Source of the DNA: S012-113 sp965368405
GTDB taxonomy: Bacteria; Bacteroidota; Bacteroidia; Cytophagales; Cyclobacteriaceae
Reading direction: 5' to 3'
NCBI GenBank assembly: GCA_965368405.1
Contig: CBDUMS010000066.1
Location: 1 to 20,939 of the forward strand
DNA: 20,939 nucleotides
A program made the translations under genes and the position numbers. The notes beneath the pieces were generated by a model, which was not told the origin of the DNA, did no database searches, and was given only the letters and a program-made list of their open reading frames with translations. Below, piece by piece: positions 1-7,994 of the stretch (position 1 is its first letter; each line of letters starts with the position of its first letter).

Positions 1-261
1 CTGTTTTTCTTTCATTTTCTGCTTGAATTATTTTATTCTGCTTTTCAGCATTTTGTTTTTATCTGTTACTTGCGATTGAATCAGTTTATATCGTAATCGG
101 ATTGATTCATTGTCGGCGTTAGCTGCAATTTCTGCAGATTCGTCGTAAGGTGTCCATGCTGGGATAACCGTTTTGGGCTTTTCTTGACAGCCCATGATAT
201 AGATGAAACTCAGAAATAGTGCTAAAGAACCAATTTTGGTTAGATGAGATGAGGATGCCAT
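1..261 (-). pseudogene. N-terminus of an exported lipoprotein, probably frameshifted, running off the left edge
   Basis: As read, the frame from ATG at 261 encodes 77 residues and stops at 28-30. It begins with a lipoprotein signal peptide ending in a lipobox (IMG-C, Cys at about residue 25), so the product would be anchored to a membrane by lipidation. The stop is suspicious. If one A is added to the A5 run at 56-60 (minus-strand reading), the frame stays open to the window edge and reads QNAEKQNKIIQAENER, a natural-looking helical sequence. The visible part (WTPYDESAEIAANAD, then RYKLIQSQV) resembles what I recall of N-termini of amidase-signature lipoproteins in Bacteroidota, but I cannot confirm this. 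Alternatives are a genuine 77-aa small lipoprotein or a sequencing error. The function is unknown from what is visible. Confidence 0.5.
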
Positions 262-378
262 ATAAGTTTATTTAGGATTTGCTTAAATTTAGTGATCGTA
301 TCTATCAGTTACCGGGTACTTTTCTATAATGGCAGGATAAAGTTATTCGAGCGGTAATAAAATATACTTGAATTGCTA

Positions 379-975
379 CTACGAAGCTTTGTGGCCAGAA
401 CTAGTTGCAGATAAACTCGATACACCGCCAGACACCACGAACTTTAGCATAGTAGATGAATTGATGTCGATATGCTCTATGTTATTTCTAGGCACAATAA
501 ATAACTCTCCCGAAAAATTATAGGAATGGGGGAAATATACAGCCACCATTTCAGTTTCGCCCAACTGATCCAGTTCCTCCCTTGTTAAAAATCCAATTTT
601 CTTAATATTTGCTTCCACATTCATCGTAACCAGAACGGGCTTGTCAAACTTTTTATCATTCCCCACAACAGCTTTTATTAAATCATTGATCGTCGAGTAG
701 ATCAATCGTAAAAATGGGGTACGTTCAACTATTCTATTAAACAAGCGTTTGAATGGGTTTGCAAAAATCGACTGGCCTAATATCCCAATAAGCACCAGTA
801 ATGTGATCATTAAGATTATTCCAAATCCAGGAAAGTCAATTTGAAGAAGGTTTCTAATGGGTTCATTTAAGATGTTATCCATTAGATAGAAAAGCTGCAC
901 AAGAATGAAAACGGTTATACCAATAGGTGCCGCATACAATACGCCTTGTAAGAAATAATTAATGATCTTTTTCAT
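379..975 (-). CDS. DUF502 family membrane protein
   Basis: A 198-residue inner-membrane protein of the DUF502 family, whose biochemical role is unknown. Two hydrophobic segments are visible, at about residues 10-31 and 49-68. They are followed by the family-typical stretch after the second helix (ANPFKRLFNRIVERTPF, then LIYSTINDLIKAV) and a soluble C-terminal domain of about 120 residues, containing VAVYFPHSYNFSGELFIVP. The length fits the family and the start gives a normal MKKI N-terminus. The gene is divergent from the M14 peptidase. It lies upstream of the lipoprotein fragment on the same strand, separated by 117 bases in which I see no clear promoter or terminator. The family assignment is secure; the function is not. 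Confidence 0.85.
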   Translation of the reverse strand: MKKIINYFLQGVLYAAPIGITVFILVQLFYLMDNILNEPIRNLLQIDFPGFGIILMITLLVLIGILGQSIFANPFKRLFNRIVERTPFLRLIYSTINDLIKAVVGNDKKFDKPVLVTMNVEANIKKIGFLTREELDQLGETEMVAVYFPHSYNFSGELFIVPRNNIEHIDINSSTMLKFVVSGGVSSLSATSSGHKAS

Positions 976-1085
976 AATTCTTGTTATCGATTAAGCATTC
1001 TACCTAATAAGATAATCTAAATTAAGTTGAGAATCATACTTCTAATGAAATCTATCTTGATTCGAATAAAAAACAATTATACAGA

Positions 1086-1098
1086 AGGTATCATACCT
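1086..1098. repeat. 13-bp palindrome in a divergent promoter region
   Basis: AGGTAT-C-ATACCT, two perfect 6-base arms around one base, lies between the divergent DUF502 and M14 peptidase genes, 63 bases before the peptidase start. It could be an operator, but nothing identifies a regulator and a chance occurrence cannot be excluded. Confidence 0.3.
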
Positions 1099-1160
1099 AT
1101 CTGATGGGTGCAGTATTTGGTCTATTGCTCCCTATTTTTATTAACCTAAATAATATTAAT

Positions 1161-3746
1161 ATGAGACTAATTCAGATTCTATTTGCAGCCGCAATTCTTA
1201 GTGGGGTTTCAACTTCGCACGCGCAATCTTATTTCTTCGGGAAATACCAGCCTTTCAACGAATCTATTCCATCGCCAGAAGAGTTTTTAGGTTATCCTAT
1301 CGGAAGTCAGCATACGCGCCATGATCGCATTGTCGCCTATCTGGAAAAACTTGCTGAGATGTCGGATAGGGCTTTAATAACTCGTTATGGTAAAACACAT
1401 GAAGGACGTGAATTGGTAATCCTTACTATAACTAGTACGAACAATCTTAATAATTTAGAATCAATCAGAGAACGTCACCTGAGCTTTGTAGATCCTAAGG
1501 CCACTAAACCTTCGGTAGCCGATCTTCCTGTATTTATAAACCTGGCCTATAATGTTCATGGTAATGAGCCATCGAGCTCAGAGGCTGCTTTGCTTACAGC
1601 GTACACACTTACGGCATCGAACAGTTCAGAAATTGAAAAATACCTTAAAGATGCTGTTGTTTTTGTAGACCCAACCATTAACCCGGACGGTCGCGATCGC
1701 CATACGCAATGGGCAAATCAGTATAAGGGAAATCCCCTGGTAGAGGATCCTCTCGATGCTGAACATAATGAGGCCTGGCCGCGTGGCCGAACGAATCATT
1801 TTTGGTTTGACTTAAATCGTGATTGGTGGTTGGCCATAAACCCGGAAAGTAGAGGTAAACTAAATTGGTATCATGAGTGGTACCCTAATGTAGTTACCGA
1901 TTTTCATGAAATGGGAACAAATAGTACCTATTTCTTTGAGCCAATGAAGCCAAATGCCTCTAAGGACCCAATTATGCCGAAAGAGAACTATACTACACTT
2001 AATGATCTTTTTGCAACCTATTATTCTAAGCGCCTCGACGAAATTGGCTCGCTTTACTATACTAAGGAATCGTTCGATGGTACTTACCCCGGATACGGTT
2101 CTTCTTATCCCGATTTGCAAGGGGGTTTAGCACTGTTATTTGAACAAGCGAGTTCCCGAGGGTTGGTTCAAAAAACGCCAACTGGTAAAATTACATTTGC
2201 CTTCACTATTCGCAATCAATATACCTCGAGCCTTGCCACGGTAGAGGCTGCTGTAGAGAACAAATCTCTTTTATATGACTACCAAAAAGACTTCTTTAAG
2301 AGTGCGCTATCGAATGCAGGTAAATCGAAAACTACAGCTTACGTTTTTGGTGATAATTTCGATGAAGGTAGAACCAGAGCATTTATCGATAAGCTCTTAT
2401 TGCACCGGGTAAAGGTTTATGAATTGGGTGGTACAATTAGCAGATCTGGTTATACCTATCGACCTGGGAAGGCTTTTGTAGTTCCGACTAATCAGCCGCA
2501 GTATCGTATGATTCAATCGGCTTTTGAAACTTACCGTGAGTATGCGGATAGTGTATATTACGATGCTTCTGCCTGGTCTTTGGCCAACTTCTATAATATG
2601 AAATACGCTGCAGTAACCGGGTCGGTTAATAGCGGAGCAGAAGTTACAATAGCGAGCAATGTGCCCCTAAACGATAAACTTGAGAAGGGAGAGCTTGGTT
2701 ATATTATCTCTTGGGATGAATATAGTGCACCTAGTCTCACTTATTACCTACAGTCACACGGGGTGATTGTAAATTCTGCTTTTAAACCTTTTACGATTAA
2801 TGCTGGAGGGAAGTCACAGTATTTCGATTATGGCAGCCTCTTTGTACATGCTAATCGACAAAATATTAGTGCAGATTCATTATTTAATCTTATGGTTACT
2901 GGGCTAGATAAATATGCCGGAGCTATTTTTCCCGTGAGCAGCAGTATGAGCTCGAGTGGCATTGATTTGGGCAGTAATAATATCCGCACCATCGACATGC
3001 CTAAAGCCCTAATGCTAATTGGTGAAGGGGTTTCTTCTTACGAGGCGGGTGAAGTATGGCATCTCCTCGATACGCGCGTAAATATGCCTATTACTAAGCT
3101 TCGTCTGACTATGTTTAATCGGGCTGACTTAGAGAATTATAATGTTTTGGTAATGGTATCGGGTGGCTATAATAGCCTCGATTCCGTCAAGCTGGAAAGA
3201 ATTAAAACCTGGGTAAAGGATGGGAATACACTAATTACGATTCGAGGCGCTTCTGAATGGGCTATAAAAAACAAGTTGGTCTCTGAGACTTTGATTAAGA
3301 AGGACAAGGACGATAAAAAAGATGCCAAAAAGGAAGTCCCAGAACGATTGCCCTATGTTACAGCTCCAGAGAATTCGGGTAAAGAACGGGTAGGAGGCGC
3401 TATTTTCAAGGTTGATCTCGACTTGACTCACCCCTTAGCATTCGGCTATCACGATAAAACTATACCGGTATATCGTAATAGCAACGTTTGGTTAGCACCA
3501 AGTAAAAGTCCCTATTCAACCGTAGCAAAATATACGAAGAAGCCACATGTTGATGGTTTTATTACCGAGAAGAATCTGAATGATTTCTTAATTCCGTCTG
3601 CATCGTTAATTGTAAGTGGCTTAGGTAGTGGGCGAGTGGTGATGTTTGCCGATAATCCTAATTTCAGAGGATCATGGTATGGGACTAATCGTCTGTTTCT
3701 AAATGCTATCTTTTTAGGGCAAGAGATTAGAACACCACGCGAATAG
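1161..3746 (+). CDS. Exported M14 family zinc carboxypeptidase with GATase-like C-terminal domain
   Basis: Probable secreted or periplasmic metallocarboxypeptidase (M14 family), hydrolysing peptide or peptide-like bonds; the substrate is unknown. An ATG at 1104 is in frame, but the ATG at 1161 is preferred because it starts a clean signal peptide (MRLIQILFAAAILSGV, cleavage near SHAQ-S) and gives 861 residues. Numbering from 1161, zinc ligands appear as HGNE (His133, Glu136) and His249 in DFHEMG. NPDGR at 174-178 is the usual substrate-binding stretch, and Glu328 in LLFEQASSRG fits the catalytic glutamate. A second domain at about 612-700 (LMLIGEG, then YNVLVMVSGGYNS) resembles a class I glutamine-amidotransferase/ThuA-like Rossmann fold, as in many Bacteroidota M14 proteins. 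A Lys/Asp-rich linker follows at about 713-725. The stop lies 2 bases from that of the convergent MFS gene. Confidence 0.88.
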   Translation: MRLIQILFAAAILSGVSTSHAQSYFFGKYQPFNESIPSPEEFLGYPIGSQHTRHDRIVAYLEKLAEMSDRALITRYGKTHEGRELVILTITSTNNLNNLESIRERHLSFVDPKATKPSVADLPVFINLAYNVHGNEPSSSEAALLTAYTLTASNSSEIEKYLKDAVVFVDPTINPDGRDRHTQWANQYKGNPLVEDPLDAEHNEAWPRGRTNHFWFDLNRDWWLAINPESRGKLNWYHEWYPNVVTDFHEMGTNSTYFFEPMKPNASKDPIMPKENYTTLNDLFATYYSKRLDEIGSLYYTKESFDGTYPGYGSSYPDLQGGLALLFEQASSRGLVQKTPTGKITFAFTIRNQYTSSLATVEAAVENKSLLYDYQKDFFKSALSNAGKSKTTAYVFGDNFDEGRTRAFIDKLLLHRVKVYELGGTISRSGYTYRPGKAFVVPTNQPQYRMIQSAFETYREYADSVYYDASAWSLANFYNMKYAAVTGSVNSGAEVTIASNVPLNDKLEKGELGYIISWDEYSAPSLTYYLQSHGVIVNSAFKPFTINAGGKSQYFDYGSLFVHANRQNISADSLFNLMVTGLDKYAGAIFPVSSSMSSSGIDLGSNNIRTIDMPKALMLIGEGVSSYEAGEVWHLLDTRVNMPITKLRLTMFNRADLENYNVLVMVSGGYNSLDSVKLERIKTWVKDGNTLITIRGASEWAIKNKLVSETLIKKDKDDKKDAKKEVPERLPYVTAPENSGKERVGGAIFKVDLDLTHPLAFGYHDKTIPVYRNSNVWLAPSKSPYSTVAKYTKKPHVDGFITEKNLNDFLIPSASLIVSGLGSGRVVMFADNPNFRGSWYGTNRLFLNAIFLGQEIRTPRE

Positions 3747-3748
3747 GG

Positions 3749-4999
3749 TTATCGCGTCGATCGTATTAATGATAAAGGTAAACTAAGCAGTAAAATGGCA
3801 CTTACTGCAGCAATTCCGTATCCTAAATTAAAGGAATCGGCAATCAAGCCTATCAGTAGAACGAAAACGGCAGCGAAGATTGAGGACATCTGAGAGAGAA
3901 TAGAGAGTACGCTGGTGCGGGCAACATTATCTACGCCACTTGTTATTTCGCTAACCGCTGCAGGTTTACGAAGGTTTTCAATTATTATAAGTATGATGAA
4001 TAGCGGAACTACTAACATTGGTAATAGAAAAGAGCTCATCAGAACACCGCTTATAATACCAAGAATAGCCCCGACAATTAAACTAATGTTTAATACCCTT
4101 CTTTGGCCACCCAGTTTCTCGCTAATTGTTTTTGCAAACCTCGAACTGATTGCACTTGCCGCAAAAATCAGGAAATAAGTTATACCTATGAGCACAGAAA
4201 GTTTTTGTTCGTTGTTAAGGTACATCAACACTGGGATAGCCGCGAGAGAGGTTTTGAGAAAAGGCTGAATAAAGTCTTTCATACTCTTATATAAACCTGT
4301 ATAAATAGAAGTATTTGTCATCGCCCTGAGCAAGGTCAAATTCTTGAAGGTAATTTTAAAGGTGTTTCCCAGCGTTACAAAGCGGTCTTTTATGGATACC
4401 GATGACTTAACATGGTCGTCGAGATTATTTGGGTAGGAGCTTACCAAAAAGAAATCGAGAAGATAGGGGATAATCGAAAATAGAAAGATGCCGTTTAAGT
4501 TCCCTTTAAAGAACACCAGTGCGCCCGCTACCAAACTAGATAGAGCGCTCCCATACTGAGACCATGAACGGGTATGCCCATAATAATCAACTTTTAGATG
4601 TGCTTGATCTGTTTTCTCAAGATATCGAATTATTAATGCCTTGTTTACGCCGGAACGGGCTGCGTCTCCAAGGGCATAAAAAGCCATGGCTACACTAAAG
4701 AGTAAATAGCCCTCTGCAAAACTGAAAATGAGAAACGATACAATATATATTAAGAAGGTCGATGCCAATGTCCACTTTCTTCCTAAAGTATCTGCGATAA
4801 TTCCCGAAGGGATTTCAAAGACATTTAGGGCCACTTCCCGAATCGCGTAGAGTGAACCAATCTCAAGATAAGTGAACCCCTTTTGCAATAAAAAGATAAT
4901 CAGGAATGGCTCGTAGAACCTCAAGTTCTTTAGAAAACCGTATAGACTAAATTTAAAGTATTGTCTATCCTTAATAATCGTTTTTCTCAACTCAGGCAA
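3749..4999 (-). CDS. Major facilitator superfamily transporter
   Basis: A 416-residue polytopic inner-membrane protein with many hydrophobic segments, consistent with a 12-helix MFS carrier. The loop between helices 2 and 3 carries a recognisable MFS motif A (GIIADTLGRKWTL, residues 66-78), where the acidic residue and the GRK are conserved. The substrate cannot be read from the sequence; drug or metabolite efflux is typical of this branch, but that is inference. The gene converges on the M14 peptidase with a 2-base gap between stop codons, so neither gene has room for a private terminator. It is divergent from the transsulfuration enzyme. A TATATTTG element (minus strand, 5072-5079) lies 73 bases upstream. 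Confidence 0.85.
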   Translation of the reverse strand: MPELRKTIIKDRQYFKFSLYGFLKNLRFYEPFLIIFLLQKGFTYLEIGSLYAIREVALNVFEIPSGIIADTLGRKWTLASTFLIYIVSFLIFSFAEGYLLFSVAMAFYALGDAARSGVNKALIIRYLEKTDQAHLKVDYYGHTRSWSQYGSALSSLVAGALVFFKGNLNGIFLFSIIPYLLDFFLVSSYPNNLDDHVKSSVSIKDRFVTLGNTFKITFKNLTLLRAMTNTSIYTGLYKSMKDFIQPFLKTSLAAIPVLMYLNNEQKLSVLIGITYFLIFAASAISSRFAKTISEKLGGQRRVLNISLIVGAILGIISGVLMSSFLLPMLVVPLFIILIIIENLRKPAAVSEITSGVDNVARTSVLSILSQMSSIFAAVFVLLIGLIADSFNLGYGIAAVSAILLLSLPLSLIRSTR

Positions 5000-5071
5000 A
5001 ATTGAAAAGCATTGTTTTAGTAAATTCTGGGTCCGTTATAATTTATAAATTTAATAATCTTGATATGTAGA

Positions 5072-5079
5072 CAAATATA
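5072..5079 (-). promoter_or_regulatory. Candidate Bacteroidota -7 element for the MFS gene
   Basis: The plus strand reads CAAATATA, so the minus strand reads TATATTTG, an exact match to TANNTTTG. It sits 73 bases upstream of the MFS start. I could not find a convincing -33 TTTG/TTG partner at 19-21 bases. Confidence 0.3.
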
Positions 5080-5093
5080 TTAGTGATTTAATC

Positions 5094-5125
5094 ATTGTCG
5101 ACCTTCAACAATAATACTAGTTTAG
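5094..5125 (+). promoter_or_regulatory. Candidate Bacteroidota promoter for the transsulfuration enzyme gene
   Basis: ATTG at 5094-5097 is followed after 20 bases by TAGTTTAG at 5118-5125, which matches the -7 consensus TANNTTTG except at the last two positions. The spacing and the short leader of roughly 30 bases before the ATG at 5160 fit known Bacteroidota promoters. The match is imperfect. Confidence 0.3.
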
Positions 5126-5159
5126 TGAACTTTTTCAACCAAGTAAAAGCTTTAGTAAT

Positions 5160-6314
5160 ATGAATCACGATAATCATCAATTCGCAACCAAGGCCATCCA
5201 TGCCGGGGTGGAGCCAGATCCAACGACCGGGGCCATTATGACCCCAATATTTCAGACTTCTACCTATGTTCAAGAAACCATTGGTAAGCATAAAGGTTTT
5301 GAATATTCAAGAACCGGTAACCCAACTCGGGCAGCACTTGAAAAGAGTTTTGCTGCATTAGAAAACGGTAAGTATGGACTAGCCTTTGCCTCGGGTATGT
5401 CGGCGATTGATACTGTGGTTAAGTTGTTGAACCCAGGTGATGAGGTGGTATCAACGAGTGATCTTTATGGAGGATCGTATAGGCTTTTTACCAAAGTGTT
5501 TGCCAAATACGGCATTAAATTTCACTTTACGGGAATGGAGTCTGTAGACAAGGTGGCTTCTTATATTAACGAGAATACCCGCTTAATTTGGGTTGAGACA
5601 CCAACCAATCCTATGTTAAATATAATTGATATAGAGGCGATAAGTGAGTTAGCTAAAGCCAATAAATGCCTTTTGGCGGTTGATAATACGTTTGCAACGC
5701 CCTACTTACAAAATCCACTAGATCTGGGAGCGGATATCGTTATGCATTCAGTAACGAAGTTCTTGGGAGGACATTCTGATGTAATTATGGGAGCCCTAGT
5801 CTGTAATGATAATGCCTTGGCAGAACAATTATACTTTTTACAAAATAGTAGCGGTGCGGTTTGTGGACCAATGGATAGTTTCCTGGTCTTGCGTGGTATA
5901 AAGACACTTCACCTTCGTATGCAACGCCATTGTGAAAATGGTGAGGCTATAGCGAGATACCTTAAACAACATCCTCAGGTAGAAAATGTTTATTGGCCAG
6001 GTTTTGAGGATCACCCTAACCATGATATTGCTAAAAAACAGATGAGAGGATTTGGAGGGATGTTGTCGTTTACGATGAAGGATGGCAGCCTTGAGAAATC
6101 GATGCGCATTGTCGAAAAGGTTGAAATCTTCTCACTCGCAGAATCGCTGGGAGGGGTAGAGTCCTTGATCGGTCATCCCGCTAGCATGACTCACGCATCA
6201 ATTCCAAAGGAGGAGCGTGAAAAGACCGGTGTGGTTGATTCACTGGTTAGGCTAAGTGTAGGTGTAGAAGATGCCAGCGATCTTATTGCAGATTTAGAGC
6301 AAGCAATAGTTTAA
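5160..6314 (+). CDS. Cystathionine gamma-synthase / gamma-lyase family PLP enzyme
   Basis: A cytoplasmic pyridoxal-phosphate enzyme of the Cys/Met metabolism family (384 residues, normal length). It acts in transsulfuration, either forming cystathionine from an activated homoserine ester and cysteine or cleaving cystathionine. Visible motifs are YSRTGNPTR (49-57, cofactor phosphate contact from the neighbouring subunit), SGMSAID (79-84), VDNTFATPYLQ with Asp175 (pyridine nitrogen), SVTKFLGGHSD with Schiff-base Lys200, and SLGGVESLIGHPASMTHA near the C-terminus. The first four are shared across the family. The C-terminal motif is found in both gamma-synthases and gamma-lyases, so I give no gene symbol. 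The stop overlaps that of the convergent kinase gene in TTAA (6311-6314). No other sulfur-metabolism gene lies nearby. Confidence 0.92.
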   Translation: MNHDNHQFATKAIHAGVEPDPTTGAIMTPIFQTSTYVQETIGKHKGFEYSRTGNPTRAALEKSFAALENGKYGLAFASGMSAIDTVVKLLNPGDEVVSTSDLYGGSYRLFTKVFAKYGIKFHFTGMESVDKVASYINENTRLIWVETPTNPMLNIIDIEAISELAKANKCLLAVDNTFATPYLQNPLDLGADIVMHSVTKFLGGHSDVIMGALVCNDNALAEQLYFLQNSSGAVCGPMDSFLVLRGIKTLHLRMQRHCENGEAIARYLKQHPQVENVYWPGFEDHPNHDIAKKQMRGFGGMLSFTMKDGSLEKSMRIVEKVEIFSLAESLGGVESLIGHPASMTHASIPKEEREKTGVVDSLVRLSVGVEDASDLIADLEQAIV

Positions 6315-6823
6315 TCCATTTTAAATAGGTACTCATCGATGAGTATGGCTGAAAATGAATCACTGCCGCTGAGGTAGAGGGTTTCATTAAACGATTCTTT
6401 TAGCTTACCGTACTTCTGGTAGCTCTCCCAGACATAATCGATATACCATTTTGGTTCTTCGCCCCAGCGTTTATCACTATGCCTGCGGATATAGAATAAC
6501 GATTTAGGAATATCAATAAATATGCGCTTATCGAAGAGTTTATTTACTTCCTCGGAATAGAATATTAGAATGCCTTCTGTGATAATTATGTCGTACTTAT
6601 CGAGATTATCCTGGATTTTTGCTTTGATTGCAGCGTAGTTAACAGAGGCAGGTGATTCCCAGTCGATACGATCTTTAACTTTAGGAATTTCCGAATCATC
6701 ATGGACAAACTCGTCCATTGAAATAACTAAAGTCTTCTTCTTCGGATAGAGGCTGGAAATATAATTAGATAACGTTGTTTTTCCAGCCCTGCTTACGCCA
6801 CCAATACCAATAGATAAACCCAT
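6311..6823 (-). CDS. Nicotinamide riboside kinase-like P-loop nucleoside kinase
   Basis: A small (170-residue) P-loop kinase of the uridine kinase / nicotinamide riboside kinase group. The Walker A motif is GVSRAGKTT (9-17). ISMDEF (34-39) places an acidic residue where these kinases bind the nucleoside, WESPAS is at 55-60, and a Walker B-like strand ending TEGILIF is at 82-88. An Arg-rich lid (RRHSDKR) lies at 113-119. VWESYQKY (131-138) resembles the conserved VWPMYLKY stretch of NRK1 proteins. The likely reaction is ATP-dependent phosphorylation of a nucleoside, possibly nicotinamide riboside for NAD salvage, but the substrate is inferred from motif resemblance only. The gene follows the OmpA-type lipoprotein gene after 10 bases, so the two are probably co-transcribed. 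No other NAD salvage gene is visible. Confidence 0.75.
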   Translation of the reverse strand: MGLSIGIGGVSRAGKTTLSNYISSLYPKKKTLVISMDEFVHDDSEIPKVKDRIDWESPASVNYAAIKAKIQDNLDKYDIIITEGILIFYSEEVNKLFDKRIFIDIPKSLFYIRRHSDKRWGEEPKWYIDYVWESYQKYGKLKESFNETLYLSGSDSFSAILIDEYLFKMD

Positions 6824-6833
6824 TTAACTCTTC

Positions 6834-7790
6834 TTACTGCTCGTCTAGTGCTTCAATTAATGCAGAGAAGTCGGGGGTAAGGATGATTTCCGTCCGTCTA
6901 TTCTTAGCTTTATTTCCTTTAGTATCGTTGGGTGCAACAGGATCGTGTTCGCCACGTCCGGCGGCGGTAATATTCGTTGGATTGACGCCATTAGCGAGCA
7001 GGATATCTACAATCGATGTAGCACGCATCACACTTAAGTCCCAGTTGTCGTTCATATATTTCGACTGACTGCTCACAGGGACATTATCCGTATGTCCTTC
7101 AATCAGAATTCTGATATCATCATCTTTAATCGCATTGGCGAGCTGAGACAGTGCTTGCTGACCTTTTGGATCTACCGCCGTACTTCCCGATTTAAACAAT
7201 AGTTGTTCGGAAAGAGATACATAGATTCTGCCATTCCGTTGTTCTACGGTTAAGTCTTGCGATCCATAGTTTGTTAAGGCATCGGTAACCAGATTTTTAA
7301 GGTCGCGAATAGCCGATTGTGTTTGGTTTAGAATCCGTTCTAGCTCAGCGACTTTCGCTTCTCTTTTTTCAAGGCTATCCGCCAGGATGTTATTATCGTA
7401 CTCCGCTTGCTCTAAGGTTTTTTGGAGCGCCATTAACTGATTGTGCTGCTCAGCAATATCTCGGTTTAAGCGACTACTATTATTAACGGCATTATCGTAG
7501 TAGCCTTGTAATTTATCATGCTCGGCTTGTAGCTCACTTAGTGCAAGCTTTTTCTCGCCTAATTCTTTTTCAATGGTTTCTTTTTCAGATGTTGTTGACT
7601 TTAGGTTCTCTTCGAGCTCAGCAATGTCAGCCTCTAGTAACTCCATTTTGGTGTTGAGGTCAGCGAGTTCACCTTCCATTTTTACTTTTTCAGTCAGTAA
7701 TTCATCGAAGCGTTTTTTGGGCACAACACAGGATGTGATCAAGATTGAGCTAGCTAAGAGTATTAGAGAGATTCTTAAGAATGAATACAT
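6834..7790 (-). CDS. OmpA-family coiled-coil lipoprotein
   Basis: A 318-residue envelope lipoprotein predicted to sit in the outer membrane and bind peptidoglycan through a C-terminal OmpA domain. The signal peptide ends in the lipobox LITS-C (Cys21). Residues about 27-165 form a long heptad-rich coiled coil (alternating Glu/Lys/Leu/Gln), which would span part of the periplasm. The OmpA-like domain (about 185-310) contains LLFKSGSTAVDPKG, IEGHTDNVPV, NWDLSVMRAT, a GRGEHDPVAPNDT stretch and NRRTEIIL. These include the Asp/Arg positions that contact diaminopimelate in this family. The gene is first in a likely operon with the downstream kinase. A TATATTTG -7 element lies 25 bases before the start. 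Confidence 0.9.
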   Translation of the reverse strand: MYSFLRISLILLASSILITSCVVPKKRFDELLTEKVKMEGELADLNTKMELLEADIAELEENLKSTTSEKETIEKELGEKKLALSELQAEHDKLQGYYDNAVNNSSRLNRDIAEQHNQLMALQKTLEQAEYDNNILADSLEKREAKVAELERILNQTQSAIRDLKNLVTDALTNYGSQDLTVEQRNGRIYVSLSEQLLFKSGSTAVDPKGQQALSQLANAIKDDDIRILIEGHTDNVPVSSQSKYMNDNWDLSVMRATSIVDILLANGVNPTNITAAGRGEHDPVAPNDTKGNKAKNRRTEIILTPDFSALIEALDEQ

Positions 7791-7814
7791 AGAAATCTGG
7801 ATTTTTAGATACTA

Positions 7815-7822
7815 CAAATATA
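7815..7822 (-). promoter_or_regulatory. Candidate -7 element of the OmpA-lipoprotein/kinase operon
   Basis: The minus strand reads TATATTTG, an exact TANNTTTG match 25 bases before the ATG at 7790, which would give a short leader. No -33 box is evident at the standard spacing. The same octamer occurs ahead of other minus-strand genes here (5072-5079 and 14325-14332). Confidence 0.4.
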
Positions 7823-7994
7823 TATTGATCGATTATATCTTGTTTAAGAATTAGACTTAATGTCAAGCAAATAACATACCGAAGGCCGTTATTCTTTAAT
7901 TAATCCAAGTATATAAAAAACTCCTACCATCTGGCCGCAATATTTTCGGTTAAATCATGTATAATTAGTTTATCAAATACTAAAACACATTATT

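Noticed and set aside
1104..1160. Upstream ATG of the M14 peptidase
   Set aside because: It would put 19 extra residues in front of a complete signal peptide; the ATG at 1161 gives a normal export signal.
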